Shown in pieces: positions 51,504 through 59,778 of a stretch of 64,000 nucleotides of DNA. The translations under genes were made by a program, and so were the position numbers. Below the pieces are notes generated by a model that worked only from the letters and a program-made list of their open reading frames with translations, had not been told where the DNA came from and ran no database searches. Origin of the DNA: Metarhizobium sp964253915 (lineage in GTDB: Bacteria; Pseudomonadota; Alphaproteobacteria; Rhizobiales; Rhizobiaceae); the NCBI RefSeq assembly GCF_964253915.1, contig NZ_CAXUSG020000008.1:124001-188000 (forward strand), given 5' to 3'. Numbering within the stretch: position 1 is the stretch's first letter; every line of letters starts with the position of its first letter.

Positions 51504-51531
51504 GGATCCTCGGGTCAAGCCCGAGGATGAC
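51504..51531 (-). repeat. 28-bp palindromic repeat, family A, copy 4
   Basis: It is the inverted partner of 51162-51189, with one mismatch, and lies 17 bp upstream of the nuclease gene start. The segment 51162-51531 thus has the form of a small mobile unit with terminal inverted repeats. Confidence 0.9.
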
Positions 51532-51608
51532 CGGAGTTCTTGGTGTCGGTCGAGAGTGATCCGCAACGAAGAAAATGTAAATCCACCGCATGATGGAAGA
51601 GGCCTGCC

Positions 51609-52304
51609 ATGCTGACAGTCGAAAACGTCAACCTCCATTACGGCGCCGCCCAGGCGCTGCGCGGTATCTCGCTGTCGGCGGAGATGGGCAAGATCACCTG
51701 CGTGCTCGGCCGAAACGGTGTCGGCAAGAGTTCGCTGTTGCGCGCCGTCACCGGCCAGCACGGCATCAGCGGCGGCTCGATCCGTTTCGACGGCAAGGTG
51801 CTGAATGGCCTGCCGCCGTTTGCGCGGGCGAAGCAGGGTATCGGCTATGTGCCGCAGGGTCGTGAAATCTTTCCGCTGCTGACGGTCAAGGAAAACCTTG
51901 AAACCGGCTATGCACCCGTATCGCGCAAGGAACGGTTCATCCCCGACGATATCTTCAGCCTGTTTCCGGTGCTGCAATCGATGCTCGGCCGCCGTGGCGG
52001 CGATCTTTCGGGCGGTCAGCAGCAGCAACTCGCCATCGGCCGGGCGCTGGTGACGCGACCAAAGATCCTCGTGCTTGACGAGCCGACCGAAGGTATCCAG
52101 CCGTCGATCATCAAGGATATCGGCCGGGCGATCCGCTACCTGCGCGATTCCACCGGCATGGCGATCCTGCTGGTCGAGCAGTATCTCGATTTCTGCCGCG
52201 AGCTTGCCGACCAGGTCTACATCATGGATCGCGGCGAAATCGTCCATCAGGGTGCGGCGGAAACGCTGGACACGCCAGAAGCGCGGCGGCATCTGACGGT
52301 GTAG
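51609..52304 (+). CDS. urtE: Urea ABC importer ATPase UrtE
   Basis: The 231-residue ATPase has the UrtE features YGAAQALRGISLSAEMGKITCVLGRNGVGKSSLLRAVTG (Walker A), GYVPQGREIFPLLTVKENLETG, signature LSGGQQQQLAIGRAL and Walker B LVLDEPTEGIQPS. It normally follows urtD directly; here 511 bp with the nuclease unit separate them, so it depends on read-through or a new promoter. A short hairpin plus T-run after the stop (52308-52331) may end the operon. Confidence 0.96.
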   Translation: MLTVENVNLHYGAAQALRGISLSAEMGKITCVLGRNGVGKSSLLRAVTGQHGISGGSIRFDGKVLNGLPPFARAKQGIGYVPQGREIFPLLTVKENLETGYAPVSRKERFIPDDIFSLFPVLQSMLGRRGGDLSGGQQQQLAIGRALVTRPKILVLDEPTEGIQPSIIKDIGRAIRYLRDSTGMAILLVEQYLDFCRELADQVYIMDRGEIVHQGAAETLDTPEARRHLTV

Positions 52305-52437
52305 GCTCCGGCCTGGCCGGTTGCCGTTTTTGCCGAAAGCGTTGGCACATGCCTGTTTTTTAAACCGAATTTTTGCCGGCCACCGTCGGCGGTCACGATT
52401 TACCCCGCAAACCCCCGGCTTCTTTGCGCATTGAAAA

Positions 52438-52453
52438 GGCACGGAACTTGCTT
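52438..52453 (+). promoter_or_regulatory. Sigma-54 promoter of the urease operon
   Basis: AGGCACGGAACTTGCT matches the -24/-12 consensus TGGCACG-N4-TTGCT with a single mismatch at the first base and exact GG-N10-GC spacing. It stands 60 bp before ureD. RpoN with NtrC control under nitrogen limitation is the expected mode. Confidence 0.75.
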
Positions 52454-52512
52454 GATGATCGGGCAACAATGCGACAGGCGGGAACGAGTGTGTTGATGAG
52501 GAATTTTCTCCG

Positions 52513-53331
52513 GTGACGGCTTTGGAGACCAAAAGGCCGCAGCGTGCCCGCGGCATCGGCCGTCTCACCGCAAAGCCGTTCGGCGGACGCACGCGGCTTG
52601 CCGAACTGTTCCAGGAAGGCTCGGCGAAGATCCGCTTGCCGGATACGTTTTCCGCCGAAATGGAAGCCGTCATCATCAACACATCAGGCGGTCTGACCGG
52701 TGGCGACGAGATGCAGTGGGTGATCAATGCCGGTCCGGATTGCCATGTGACGGCAACCACCCAGGCTTGCGAAAAGGTCTACAAGGCATCTGCCGGCACC
52801 GCTGCCGTTTCGACGCGCATCTCGGTCGCTTCGGGCGCCCGGGTCGACTGGCTGCCGCAAGAAACCATCCTCTTCGACCACGCCTCGATGACCCGTCGGC
52901 TGGAGGTCGATCTTGAGGCCGGTGCCGAATTTCTGGGGCTGGAAGCCGTGCTTCTCGGCCGCAAGGCGATGGGCGAGGCGATGACGGCCGGGCTGTTTCG
53001 CGATCGCTGGCGTATCCGCCGTGAGGGGCGGCTTGTGCATGCCGAGGATCTGCGGTTCGACGGCGATATTCCCGGCATCGGTCGGGCTCCGGCCGTGCTT
53101 GGAGCGCGTGTGGCGTTTGCGACCGTCCTTTATTGCGGACCGCAGGCGGAAGCCTATCTCGACCGCGTGCGGCACGTGCTCGGCGATGCGGTCGGCGGGG
53201 CCAGCCAATGGCGCGACAAGCTGATCGTGCGCCTGACGGCCGCCGATGGCTTTGCGCTGCGAAAAATTCTGATCCCGGTCATTTCGGTCTTGCGCAACGG
53301 AGCGCCGGTACCGAAAGTCTGGAATCTATAA
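52513..53331 (+). CDS. ureD: Urease accessory protein UreD
   Basis: The 272-residue chaperone binds apo-urease and helps nickel insertion with UreF and UreG. Family motifs are GGLTGGDEMQWVINAGPDCHVTATTQACEKVYKA and WLPQETILFDHASMTRRLEVDLEAGAEFLGLEAVLLGRKAMGE. Translation begins at a GTG with GAGGA ten bases before; no in-frame ATG fits. It is first in the urease operon. Confidence 0.96.
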   Translation: MTALETKRPQRARGIGRLTAKPFGGRTRLAELFQEGSAKIRLPDTFSAEMEAVIINTSGGLTGGDEMQWVINAGPDCHVTATTQACEKVYKASAGTAAVSTRISVASGARVDWLPQETILFDHASMTRRLEVDLEAGAEFLGLEAVLLGRKAMGEAMTAGLFRDRWRIRREGRLVHAEDLRFDGDIPGIGRAPAVLGARVAFATVLYCGPQAEAYLDRVRHVLGDAVGGASQWRDKLIVRLTAADGFALRKILIPVISVLRNGAPVPKVWNL

Positions 53332-53401
53332 CAGGACGGAAGAATGGCTTCGGCTTCACCTTGGCCGCTGCCTTTGGAACTGAGAAACACGGGAAGCGGA
53401 T

Positions 53402-53704
53402 ATGAACCTTACGCCCAGGGAAAAAGACAAGTTGCTGATCGCCATGGCGGCCATGGTGGCACGCCGCCGACTGGAGCGCGGTGTCAAGCTGAACTACCCC
53501 GAAGCCATTGCCCTGATTAGCGATTTTGTCGTCGAAGGCGCTCGCGACGGCCGTTCCGTTGCCGAATTGATGGAGGCGGGCGCGCATGTGATCAGTCGGT
53601 CGCAGGTCATGGAGGGCATCGCCGAGATGATCCACGACGTGCAGGTCGAAGCGACGTTCCCGGATGGCACCAAGCTGGTGACCGTTCACGAGCCGATCCG
53701 CTAG
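53402..53704 (+). CDS. ureA: Urease gamma subunit
   Basis: The 100-residue structural subunit is of exact family length: MNLTPREKDKLLIAMAAMVARRRLERGVKLNYPEAIALI through HDVQVEATFPDGTKLVTVHEPIR. Urease hydrolyses urea to ammonia and carbamate in the cytoplasm. Confidence 0.98.
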   Translation: MNLTPREKDKLLIAMAAMVARRRLERGVKLNYPEAIALISDFVVEGARDGRSVAELMEAGAHVISRSQVMEGIAEMIHDVQVEATFPDGTKLVTVHEPIR

Positions 53705-53716
53705 GAGGAGAACGAC

Positions 53717-53971
53717 ATGCTGGAACTGAGACCCAATTGCGAATGCTGCGACAAGGATCTGCCGCCGGAAAGCCGGGAAGCTGTCATCTGCACCTTCGAA
53801 TGCACCTTCTGCGCCGATTGCGCCACGGATGTGCTGCAGGGCGCCTGCCCGAACTGCGGCGGTGAATTCACCCGTCGCCCGGTGCGACCGGTCGCCATGC
53901 TGGCAAAATATCCGGCGTCGACGAAACGTATGCTCAAGGCCGAGGGCTGCGCGCCCGTCAAGGCGGCGTGA
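53717..53971 (+). CDS. DUF1272 cysteine-rich protein inside the urease operon
   Basis: The 84-residue protein has seven or eight Cys in zinc-ribbon spacing (CECCDKDL, CTFECTFCADCATDVLQGACPNCGG), the DUF1272 pattern. It has a perfect-looking AGGAGGAG site and lies between ureA and ureB, 12 and 10 bp away. Many rhizobial urease operons carry extra small genes here. A metal-handling role is possible but unproven. Confidence 0.88.
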   Translation: MLELRPNCECCDKDLPPESREAVICTFECTFCADCATDVLQGACPNCGGEFTRRPVRPVAMLAKYPASTKRMLKAEGCAPVKAA

Positions 53972-53981
53972 GGAGGAAGAA

Positions 53982-54287
53982 ATGATCCCAGGTGAAATCA
54001 TTGCCGCCAGCGGCGAGATCGAACTCAATGCCGGCCAGCCGACGGTGACGATCGAGGTGTCGAATACCGGCGACCGTCCGGTGCAGGTCGGCAGCCATTA
54101 TCATTTTGCCGAGACCAATGCCGGGCTGAATTTCGACCGCGACAAGGTGCGCGGCATGCGCCTCGATATTCCCGCCGGCACGGCGGTGCGGTTCGAGCCG
54201 GGCCAGACACGCAGCGTCACGCTTATCCCGATGTCGGGCAAGCGCGAGATTTATGGTTTCCGCCAACAGGTGATGGGAAAGCTGTAA
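53982..54287 (+). CDS. ureB: Urease beta subunit
   Basis: The 101-residue structural subunit has MIPGEIIAASGEIELN, VGSHYHFAETNAGLNFDR and AGTAVRFEPGQTRSVTLIPMSGKREIYGF. AGGAGG lies 7 bp upstream. It is followed after 3 bp by the lprI-like gene. Confidence 0.98.
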   Translation: MIPGEIIAASGEIELNAGQPTVTIEVSNTGDRPVQVGSHYHFAETNAGLNFDRDKVRGMRLDIPAGTAVRFEPGQTRSVTLIPMSGKREIYGFRQQVMGKL

Positions 54288-54290
54288 GCG

Positions 54291-54713
54291 ATGTCGAGAT
54301 GGCTGATGGCGGAGATCGCGCTTGCCGCAATGCTCGGTTTTTCCGGGCTGGCGAGGGCGGAGGAGGATCCACCGATCGATTGCGACAACGCCCAGGCGCA
54401 GGTGGAGATGAACATCTGCGCCTATCGTGACTTCGAGGCGGCCGACAAGGAGCTGAACGCGCAATACAAGAAAACCCGGGCGGCGATGGTGGAAATGGAT
54501 GCCATGTACGAAGCGGAGCAGCGTGGCGCCGAGAAGGCGTTGCTGAAGGCGCAACGTGCCTGGATCGATTATCGCGACGGTCATTGTGAAGCCTATGGTT
54601 TCGAGGCGCATCTCGGTAGCATGGAACCCATGCTGATCTCCGGCTGCCAGGCGGAACTGACGCGGGCGCGCACCAAGGAATTGAAGGCACTGGCCGAAGG
54701 ACCCGAAAACTGA
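54291..54713 (+). CDS. LprI-like (DUF1311) secreted protein
   Basis: The 140-residue protein has a signal peptide (cut near ARAEED). The DUF1311/LprI domain follows: IDCDNAQAQVEMNICAYRDFEAADKELNAQYKKT and LLKAQRAWIDYRDGHCEAYG, with four conserved Cys. LprI proteins can inhibit lysozyme. It is a periplasmic protein in a cytoplasmic enzyme operon, overlapping the next gene (ATGA-type junction). Confidence 0.88.
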   Translation: MSRWLMAEIALAAMLGFSGLARAEEDPPIDCDNAQAQVEMNICAYRDFEAADKELNAQYKKTRAAMVEMDAMYEAEQRGAEKALLKAQRAWIDYRDGHCEAYGFEAHLGSMEPMLISGCQAELTRARTKELKALAEGPEN

Positions 54714-55381
54714 TGGTGCGCCGGCAGATCATGATCGTCGGCAATGGCGACGTGCCGGATGGTGCGGCGGGGCTGATCGATGCTGCCGATCTCGTTATCC
54801 GCTTCAACGATTGCCGTTCCGTCGGTGCCGGCGGCAGCCGCACCGATATCGTTGCGATCTGCAACACCGGCCGGCCGGGAAAAGGCATGCTGTCTTCGGC
54901 GCTCTGGAAGATGAACCCGGCGGTGATCGCCGCCCGCGCGATCTGGTGTGTGCGCGACCCGCAGAAATTTCGCGACATGCGTGGACCGCTCTCCCTCAGT
55001 CACCCGGATCTCGACGATTTCTGCGACGATTACACCGAAGGGTTTGTCGCCTTTGCGGCCGAGACCGGTAAAGATCATCTGACGATCGGCCGTGAGGTGC
55101 ACGAGGCGCTGGATGCTTCGCTCACCGCCTACGATCCGGCGCCCTATGTAGTGCCGTCGAGCGGGCTGGTGGCGATTGCCCATGTGCTGGCTGCGCCGGA
55201 ATTCAGCGACAGCGATGTCTGCCTTGCCGGTTTCGGTCATCAGGGGTGGGAGTGGCATCCTTTTGCCGCTGAACGTCGTTTCGTCGACGACCATGTCGCC
55301 CAGGGGCGATTGCGCCGGATCGACAGCATGATTGCCGCCGAACGCCCCCTTTTGCAATGCAATTCCGAAGTTACGAGGTAA
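54713..55381 (+). CDS. Urease operon accessory protein (GT29-like fold?)
   Basis: The 222-residue protein is usually annotated only by its place in rhizobial urease operons. The N-terminus IMIVGNGDVPDGAAGLIDAADLVIRFNDCR, with SRTDIVAICNTG, resembles the nucleotide-sugar binding start of family 29 (sialyltransferase-like) enzymes. Further blocks are PSSGLVAIAHVLA and VCLAGFGHQGWEWHPFAAER, also reminiscent of that fold. There is no signal peptide. It overlaps the lprI-like gene and lies 7 bp before ureC. Function is unknown. Confidence 0.75.
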   Translation: MVRRQIMIVGNGDVPDGAAGLIDAADLVIRFNDCRSVGAGGSRTDIVAICNTGRPGKGMLSSALWKMNPAVIAARAIWCVRDPQKFRDMRGPLSLSHPDLDDFCDDYTEGFVAFAAETGKDHLTIGREVHEALDASLTAYDPAPYVVPSSGLVAIAHVLAAPEFSDSDVCLAGFGHQGWEWHPFAAERRFVDDHVAQGRLRRIDSMIAAERPLLQCNSEVTR

Positions 55382-55388
55382 AACGCCG

Positions 55389-57101
55389 ATGCCTTACAAG
55401 ATGTCCCGCGCCGCTTATGCCAACATGTTCGGACCGACGACCGGCGATAAGGTGCGGCTTGCCGATACCGAACTCTTCGTCGAGGTCGAGAAGGATTACA
55501 CTGCCTATGGCGACGAGGTGAAGTTCGGCGGCGGCAAGGTCATCCGCGACGGCATGGGCCAGAGCCAGGTGACGCGCGCCGATGGCGCCGTCGATACCGT
55601 CATCACCAATGCGCTGATCATTGACCACTGGGGCATCGTCAAGGCTGATATCGGCCTGAAGGACGGCCGCATTGTCGCCATCGGCAAGGCCGGCAATCCG
55701 GATACCCAGCCGGGCGTCACCATCATCGTCGGCCCGGGCACCGAGGTGATTGCCGGCGAGGGCAAGATCGTCACCGCCGGCGGCATGGACAGCCACATCC
55801 ACTTCATCTGCCCGCAGCAGATCGAGGAGGCGCTGATGAGCGGGCTGACCACCATGCTCGGCGGCGGCACCGGCCCGGCGCACGGCACGCTGGCGACCAC
55901 CTGCACCCCCGGCCCCTGGCACATCGCCCGGATGATCGAGGCGGCCGATGCCTTCCCGATGAACCTCGCTTTTGCCGGCAAGGGCAATGCCTCGCTGCCC
56001 GGCGCGCTGGAAGAGATGGTGCTGGCCGGCGCTACCTCGCTGAAGCTGCACGAGGACTGGGGCACGACGCCGGCGGCCATCGACTGCTGCCTCTCCGTCG
56101 CCGACGAATACGACGTGCAGGTGATGATCCACACCGACACGCTGAACGAAAGCGGTTTCGTCGAGGATTCGATTGGCGCCATCAAGGGCCGCACCATCCA
56201 CGCCTTCCACACGGAAGGGGCGGGCGGCGGCCATGCGCCCGACATCATCAAGATCTGCGGCCAGCCGAACGTCATCCCGTCTTCGACCAACCCGACGCGG
56301 CCCTACACCGTCAACACGCTGGCCGAACATCTCGACATGTTGATGGTCTGCCACCACCTGTCGCCGTCGATCCCGGAAGACATCGCTTTCGCCGAAAGCC
56401 GCATCCGCAAGGAAACCATCGCCGCCGAAGACATCCTCCACGATATCGGTGCCTTCTCGATCATCTCTTCCGATAGCCAGGCCATGGGCCGCGTCGGCGA
56501 AGTGGCGATCCGCACCTGGCAGACCGCTGACAAGATGAAGCGCCAGCGCGGCGCCCTCAAGGAAGAGACCGGCGACAACGACAATGTCCGCGTCAAGCGC
56601 TACATCGCCAAATATACGATCAACCCCGCCATCGCCCACGGCCTCAGCCGCGAGATCGGTTCGGTCGAGATCGGCAAGCGGGCCGACCTGGTGATCTGGA
56701 ACCCGGCCTTCTTCGGCGTCAAGCCGGATATGGTGCTGCTCGGCGGCTCGATTGCAGCCGCTCCGATGGGTGATCCGAATGCTTCGATCCCGACGCCGCA
56801 GCCGGTGCATTACCGGCCGATGTTCGCCTCCTTCGGCAAGAGCCTGACCAATTCGTCCGTCACCTTCGTGTCGCAGGCCGCGCTGGATGCGGGCCTCGCC
56901 CACCAGCTCGGCGTTGCCAAGAAACTCGTGGCGGTGAAGAATACCCGCGGCGGCATCGGTAAGGCGTCGATGATCCACAATAACCTGACGCCGCATGTCG
57001 AGGTCGATCCGGAGACCTACGAAGTACGGGCGGACGGTGAATTGTTGACCTGCGAGCCGGCGACCGTGCTACCCATGGCGCAACGTTATTTCCTGTTCTG
57101 A
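55389..57101 (+). CDS. ureC: Urease alpha subunit
   Basis: The 570-residue catalytic subunit has nickel ligands His136 and His138 (DSHIHFICPQQ), the carbamylated Lys219 (GATSLKLHEDWG), His221 with the later HTE block, and Asp in SSDSQAMGR. The flap Cys321 and general acid His322 are in MVCHHLSPSIPED. All key residues are present, so it should be active. The ATG at 55389 gives the standard MPYKMSRAAYANMFGPT start. Confidence 0.98.
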   Translation: MPYKMSRAAYANMFGPTTGDKVRLADTELFVEVEKDYTAYGDEVKFGGGKVIRDGMGQSQVTRADGAVDTVITNALIIDHWGIVKADIGLKDGRIVAIGKAGNPDTQPGVTIIVGPGTEVIAGEGKIVTAGGMDSHIHFICPQQIEEALMSGLTTMLGGGTGPAHGTLATTCTPGPWHIARMIEAADAFPMNLAFAGKGNASLPGALEEMVLAGATSLKLHEDWGTTPAAIDCCLSVADEYDVQVMIHTDTLNESGFVEDSIGAIKGRTIHAFHTEGAGGGHAPDIIKICGQPNVIPSSTNPTRPYTVNTLAEHLDMLMVCHHLSPSIPEDIAFAESRIRKETIAAEDILHDIGAFSIISSDSQAMGRVGEVAIRTWQTADKMKRQRGALKEETGDNDNVRVKRYIAKYTINPAIAHGLSREIGSVEIGKRADLVIWNPAFFGVKPDMVLLGGSIAAAPMGDPNASIPTPQPVHYRPMFASFGKSLTNSSVTFVSQAALDAGLAHQLGVAKKLVAVKNTRGGIGKASMIHNNLTPHVEVDPETYEVRADGELLTCEPATVLPMAQRYFLF

Positions 57102-57110
57102 GAGAGTTTT

Positions 57111-57587
57111 ATGCAACGCGTGACATCCTATACCCCCGCCGGCGAACCCTCCGATCCGCCAGTCGGCATCGTCGTCTTGCCGCACGACCTGCGCCACCTG
57201 CGCCGCAAGCTGCTGCATCTCGAAAACGGTGACATGGTGATGCTCGACCTGAAAGAGCCGGTGCTGTTTGCGCATGGCGACCGGCTGCAGCTGGAAAACG
57301 GCGATGTCATCGAGATCCAGGCGGCGAACGAAAAGCTCTTCGCAATCGAGGCGCGCGACCGGCTGCATCTGATCGAACTGGCCTGGCATCTCGGCAATCG
57401 GCACCTTGGGGCGCAGATCGAGGAAGAGCGTATACTGATCCTGCGCGACCACGTCATCCGCTCGATGCTGGAAGGCCTGGGGGCTACGGTCCGCGAGGTG
57501 GAGGAGCCGTTCCAGCCGGCCCGCGGCGCCTATCATTCGCATGGCGGCCATGGCCACGCGCACCACGACCATCATCACCACGATTGA
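57111..57587 (+). CDS. ureE: Urease nickel metallochaperone UreE
   Basis: The 158-residue protein has the N-terminal peptide-binding domain, a metal-binding domain (LAWHLGNRHLGAQIEEERILILRDHVIRSML) and a His-rich tail (HSHGGHGHAHHDHHHHD) that buffers nickel. It lies 9 bp after ureC. Confidence 0.96.
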   Translation: MQRVTSYTPAGEPSDPPVGIVVLPHDLRHLRRKLLHLENGDMVMLDLKEPVLFAHGDRLQLENGDVIEIQAANEKLFAIEARDRLHLIELAWHLGNRHLGAQIEEERILILRDHVIRSMLEGLGATVREVEEPFQPARGAYHSHGGHGHAHHDHHHHD

Positions 57588-57593
57588 GCCTTG

Positions 57594-58265
57594 ATGGATG
57601 ACGGACGCGACATGCAGGCGATGCTTCGTCTGCTGACCTGGCTTTCCCCGGCTTTCCCGGTCGGCGCCTTCGCCTATTCCGGCGGTCTGGAACGCGCCGT
57701 GCACGACGAATGGGTCACCGACGGCGAAGGTTTGCGGCAATGGATCGTCCTGCTGCTGACACGCGGTTCGGCCTGGAACGACGCGGTGCTGTTTGCCGAA
57801 AGCCATCGTCAGGTCGGCGATGCCGAAGGTCTTGCAGCTGTTGTCGAACTGGCCTCGGCCCTCTCGGGTTCGCGCGAGCGGCACATGGAAACCATGTTGC
57901 TCGGCCAGGCATTTCTGGCGGCGGCGCAGGCCTGGCCGCATCCGGTGCTGGAGCGGCTTGGGCCTTCGGCGGCTTATCCGGTGGCGGTTGGTGCCGTAGC
58001 CGGTGCGCATGCCGTTGCCGTGGACGAGGCGCTTGCGGCTTTCCTGCATGCGGTTGCCTCGCAACTGGTTTCGGCTGCGATCCGGCTTGGTGTTTGCGGC
58101 CAGCGCGATGGGGTCGCGGTCCTGGCGGCTCTGGAGGCGGTTATCGCCGATACGGCCAAGAGGGCGGCTCTGTCCAGTCTCGATGATCTCGGTTCCGCAA
58201 CCATTGGCGCCGATATTGCTTCTTTACGGCATGAGGTGCAGACGACGCGCCTCTTCCGTTCTTAA
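57594..58265 (+). CDS. ureF: Urease accessory protein UreF
   Basis: The all-helical 223-residue activation protein has LTWLSPAFPVGAFAYSGGLERAV near the start and GSRERHMETMLLGQAFL. It couples UreG GTPase activity to nickel delivery. ATG at 57594 is used; a TTG lies just before. It follows ureE by 6 bp. Confidence 0.94.
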   Translation: MDDGRDMQAMLRLLTWLSPAFPVGAFAYSGGLERAVHDEWVTDGEGLRQWIVLLLTRGSAWNDAVLFAESHRQVGDAEGLAAVVELASALSGSRERHMETMLLGQAFLAAAQAWPHPVLERLGPSAAYPVAVGAVAGAHAVAVDEALAAFLHAVASQLVSAAIRLGVCGQRDGVAVLAALEAVIADTAKRAALSSLDDLGSATIGADIASLRHEVQTTRLFRS

Positions 58266-58320
58266 CTCGGATTGCGCTTCCCGCAGATCGGGATGGCGCC
58301 GGATCGACAGGATGAATACG

Positions 58321-58932
58321 ATGAAATCGCAAAACGGACCCTTGAGAGTGGGCATCGGCGGGCCGGTCGGCTCGGGCAAGACGGCACTGACGGAAAAGCT
58401 CTGCAAGGCGATGCGCGAGGAGTTTTCCGTCGCCGTCGTTACCAACGATATCTACACCAAGGAGGATGCCGAGGCGCTGGTGCGCATGCAGGCGCTGACC
58501 TCGGATCGTATCGTCGGCGTCGAGACCGGCGGTTGCCCGCACACGGCGATCCGCGAGGATGCCTCGATCAACCTGCAGGCCATCGCCGATCTCAACAGCC
58601 GTTTTCCCGATCTCGACGTGGTGTTCATCGAATCCGGCGGCGACAATCTGGCGGCGACGTTTTCGCCCGATCTGGCCGACCTGACGATCTATGTGATTTC
58701 CGTCTGCCAGGGCGAAGAAATCCCGCGCAAGGGCGGGCCGGGCATCACCAAGTCGGATCTGCTGATCATCAACAAGAAGGATCTCGCGCCGCATGTCGGC
58801 GTCGATATCGAGGTGATGAACGGCGATGCGGATCGCATGCGCGCCTCGAAACCCTTCGTGTTCACCGACATGAAGCGCGGCGAGGGCGTTGATCGCATCG
58901 TGACTTTCCTGAAGGAGCACGGCGGGCTCTGA
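58321..58932 (+). CDS. ureG: Urease accessory GTPase UreG
   Basis: The 203-residue SIMIBI GTPase has P-loop GIGGPVGSGKTAL (11-23), the TNDIYTKEDAE block, the metal-binding Cys-Pro-His (GGCPHTAIREDAS), FIESGGDNLAATFSPDL and NKKDLAPHVG. It dimerises on nickel binding and powers activation. The alternative start is two codons upstream. It is last in the operon. Confidence 0.97.
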   Translation: MKSQNGPLRVGIGGPVGSGKTALTEKLCKAMREEFSVAVVTNDIYTKEDAEALVRMQALTSDRIVGVETGGCPHTAIREDASINLQAIADLNSRFPDLDVVFIESGGDNLAATFSPDLADLTIYVISVCQGEEIPRKGGPGITKSDLLIINKKDLAPHVGVDIEVMNGDADRMRASKPFVFTDMKRGEGVDRIVTFLKEHGGL

Positions 58933-58950
58933 CCCGCGCTCTAGCCCGTT

Positions 58951-59643
58951 TCAGATCTGCCGCAATGCGCCGACATCGTGGATAAGGATCAGCCGGCCGC
59001 GCACCGTTACGCCCGCGCGCTTGAGCGATGAGAAAGCGCGCGACAAGGCTTCCGGCGCCAGGCCCAGTTTGCCGGCCAGCAGGCTCTTCTGGAAGGGCAG
59101 GCGGATCGAAGCGGAGGTGCTATTCTGCGGGCAGCTGTTCAACAGGTAATGGGCCAGCCGCTGCGGCGCGGTCTGCAACCGGTCATTGGCGACGCAATCC
59201 ATGATGTTGACGAGGTGGGCTGCCATCGACTGCATGATGAAACGAGCGATGTCGCGATCCTCGTCGGCCAGCTTGCGCAGTTTCGACAGTTCGAAGCGCG
59301 CCACGGTGACGGTTTCGGCGGCCTGGATGTGATAGCGATAGGCCGGCCCGAGATAGAGCAGGCACTCGCCAAAGGTTTCTCCGGGACCACAGATGCGGAT
59401 ATCGGCTTCCCGCCCGTCGCGGCTTAGCCGGAAGAGCCGCACATAACCGGTCAGCACGCAGTAGAAATAGTCGGCGGGGTCGCCTTCGCGGGCAAGGATG
59501 TCGCGGGCCTCGAAATGAACGACCGTGGCGATTTCCGTCATGTGCTGCAGGGCCGGTTTGCCGAGCGCTGCCATCAGCGGCGTGCCGGCAAGAATGTTTT
59601 TCTCGCGGCTGTTCATCTTCAGTCGTTTGTTCATCGCGTCCAT
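58951..59643 (-). CDS. Crp/Fnr-family transcriptional regulator
   Basis: The 230-residue regulator has a cyclic-nucleotide-like beta-roll at about 25-135 (HFEARDILAREGDPADYFYCVLTGYVRLFRL, PGETFGECLLYLG). The C-terminal winged helix includes LLAGKLGLAPEALSRAFSSLKRAGV. No N-terminal Cys cluster for an iron-sulphur centre is present, so it is not a typical FnrN; it is more like FixK or the nitrosative-stress types. It is convergent with ureG, with a 18-bp gap; its target is unknown. Confidence 0.9.
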   Translation of the reverse strand: MDAMNKRLKMNSREKNILAGTPLMAALGKPALQHMTEIATVVHFEARDILAREGDPADYFYCVLTGYVRLFRLSRDGREADIRICGPGETFGECLLYLGPAYRYHIQAAETVTVARFELSKLRKLADEDRDIARFIMQSMAAHLVNIMDCVANDRLQTAPQRLAHYLLNSCPQNSTSASIRLPFQKSLLAGKLGLAPEALSRAFSSLKRAGVTVRGRLILIHDVGALRQI

Positions 59644-59721
59644 GGCTCCCCTCGATCACAGCGCGGCGAGAATAGGCGAGGAGCGGACATGCAGAGTTGA
59701 TTTCGATCAACTGCGCAAAAG

Positions 59722-59752
59722 AACAACGCCGGGCTTGTGGCCCGGCGTTGTT
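59722..59752 (-). terminator. Terminator of the RND efflux operon
   Basis: A perfect 12-bp stem (59722-59733 with 59741-59752) has a 7-base loop. On the minus strand it is followed by CTTTTG. It lies 27 bp past the RND gene stop and is symmetrical enough to work both ways. Confidence 0.8.
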
Positions 59753-59778
59753 TGTTTCAGCGGTCTTGTTCTTGCGTT

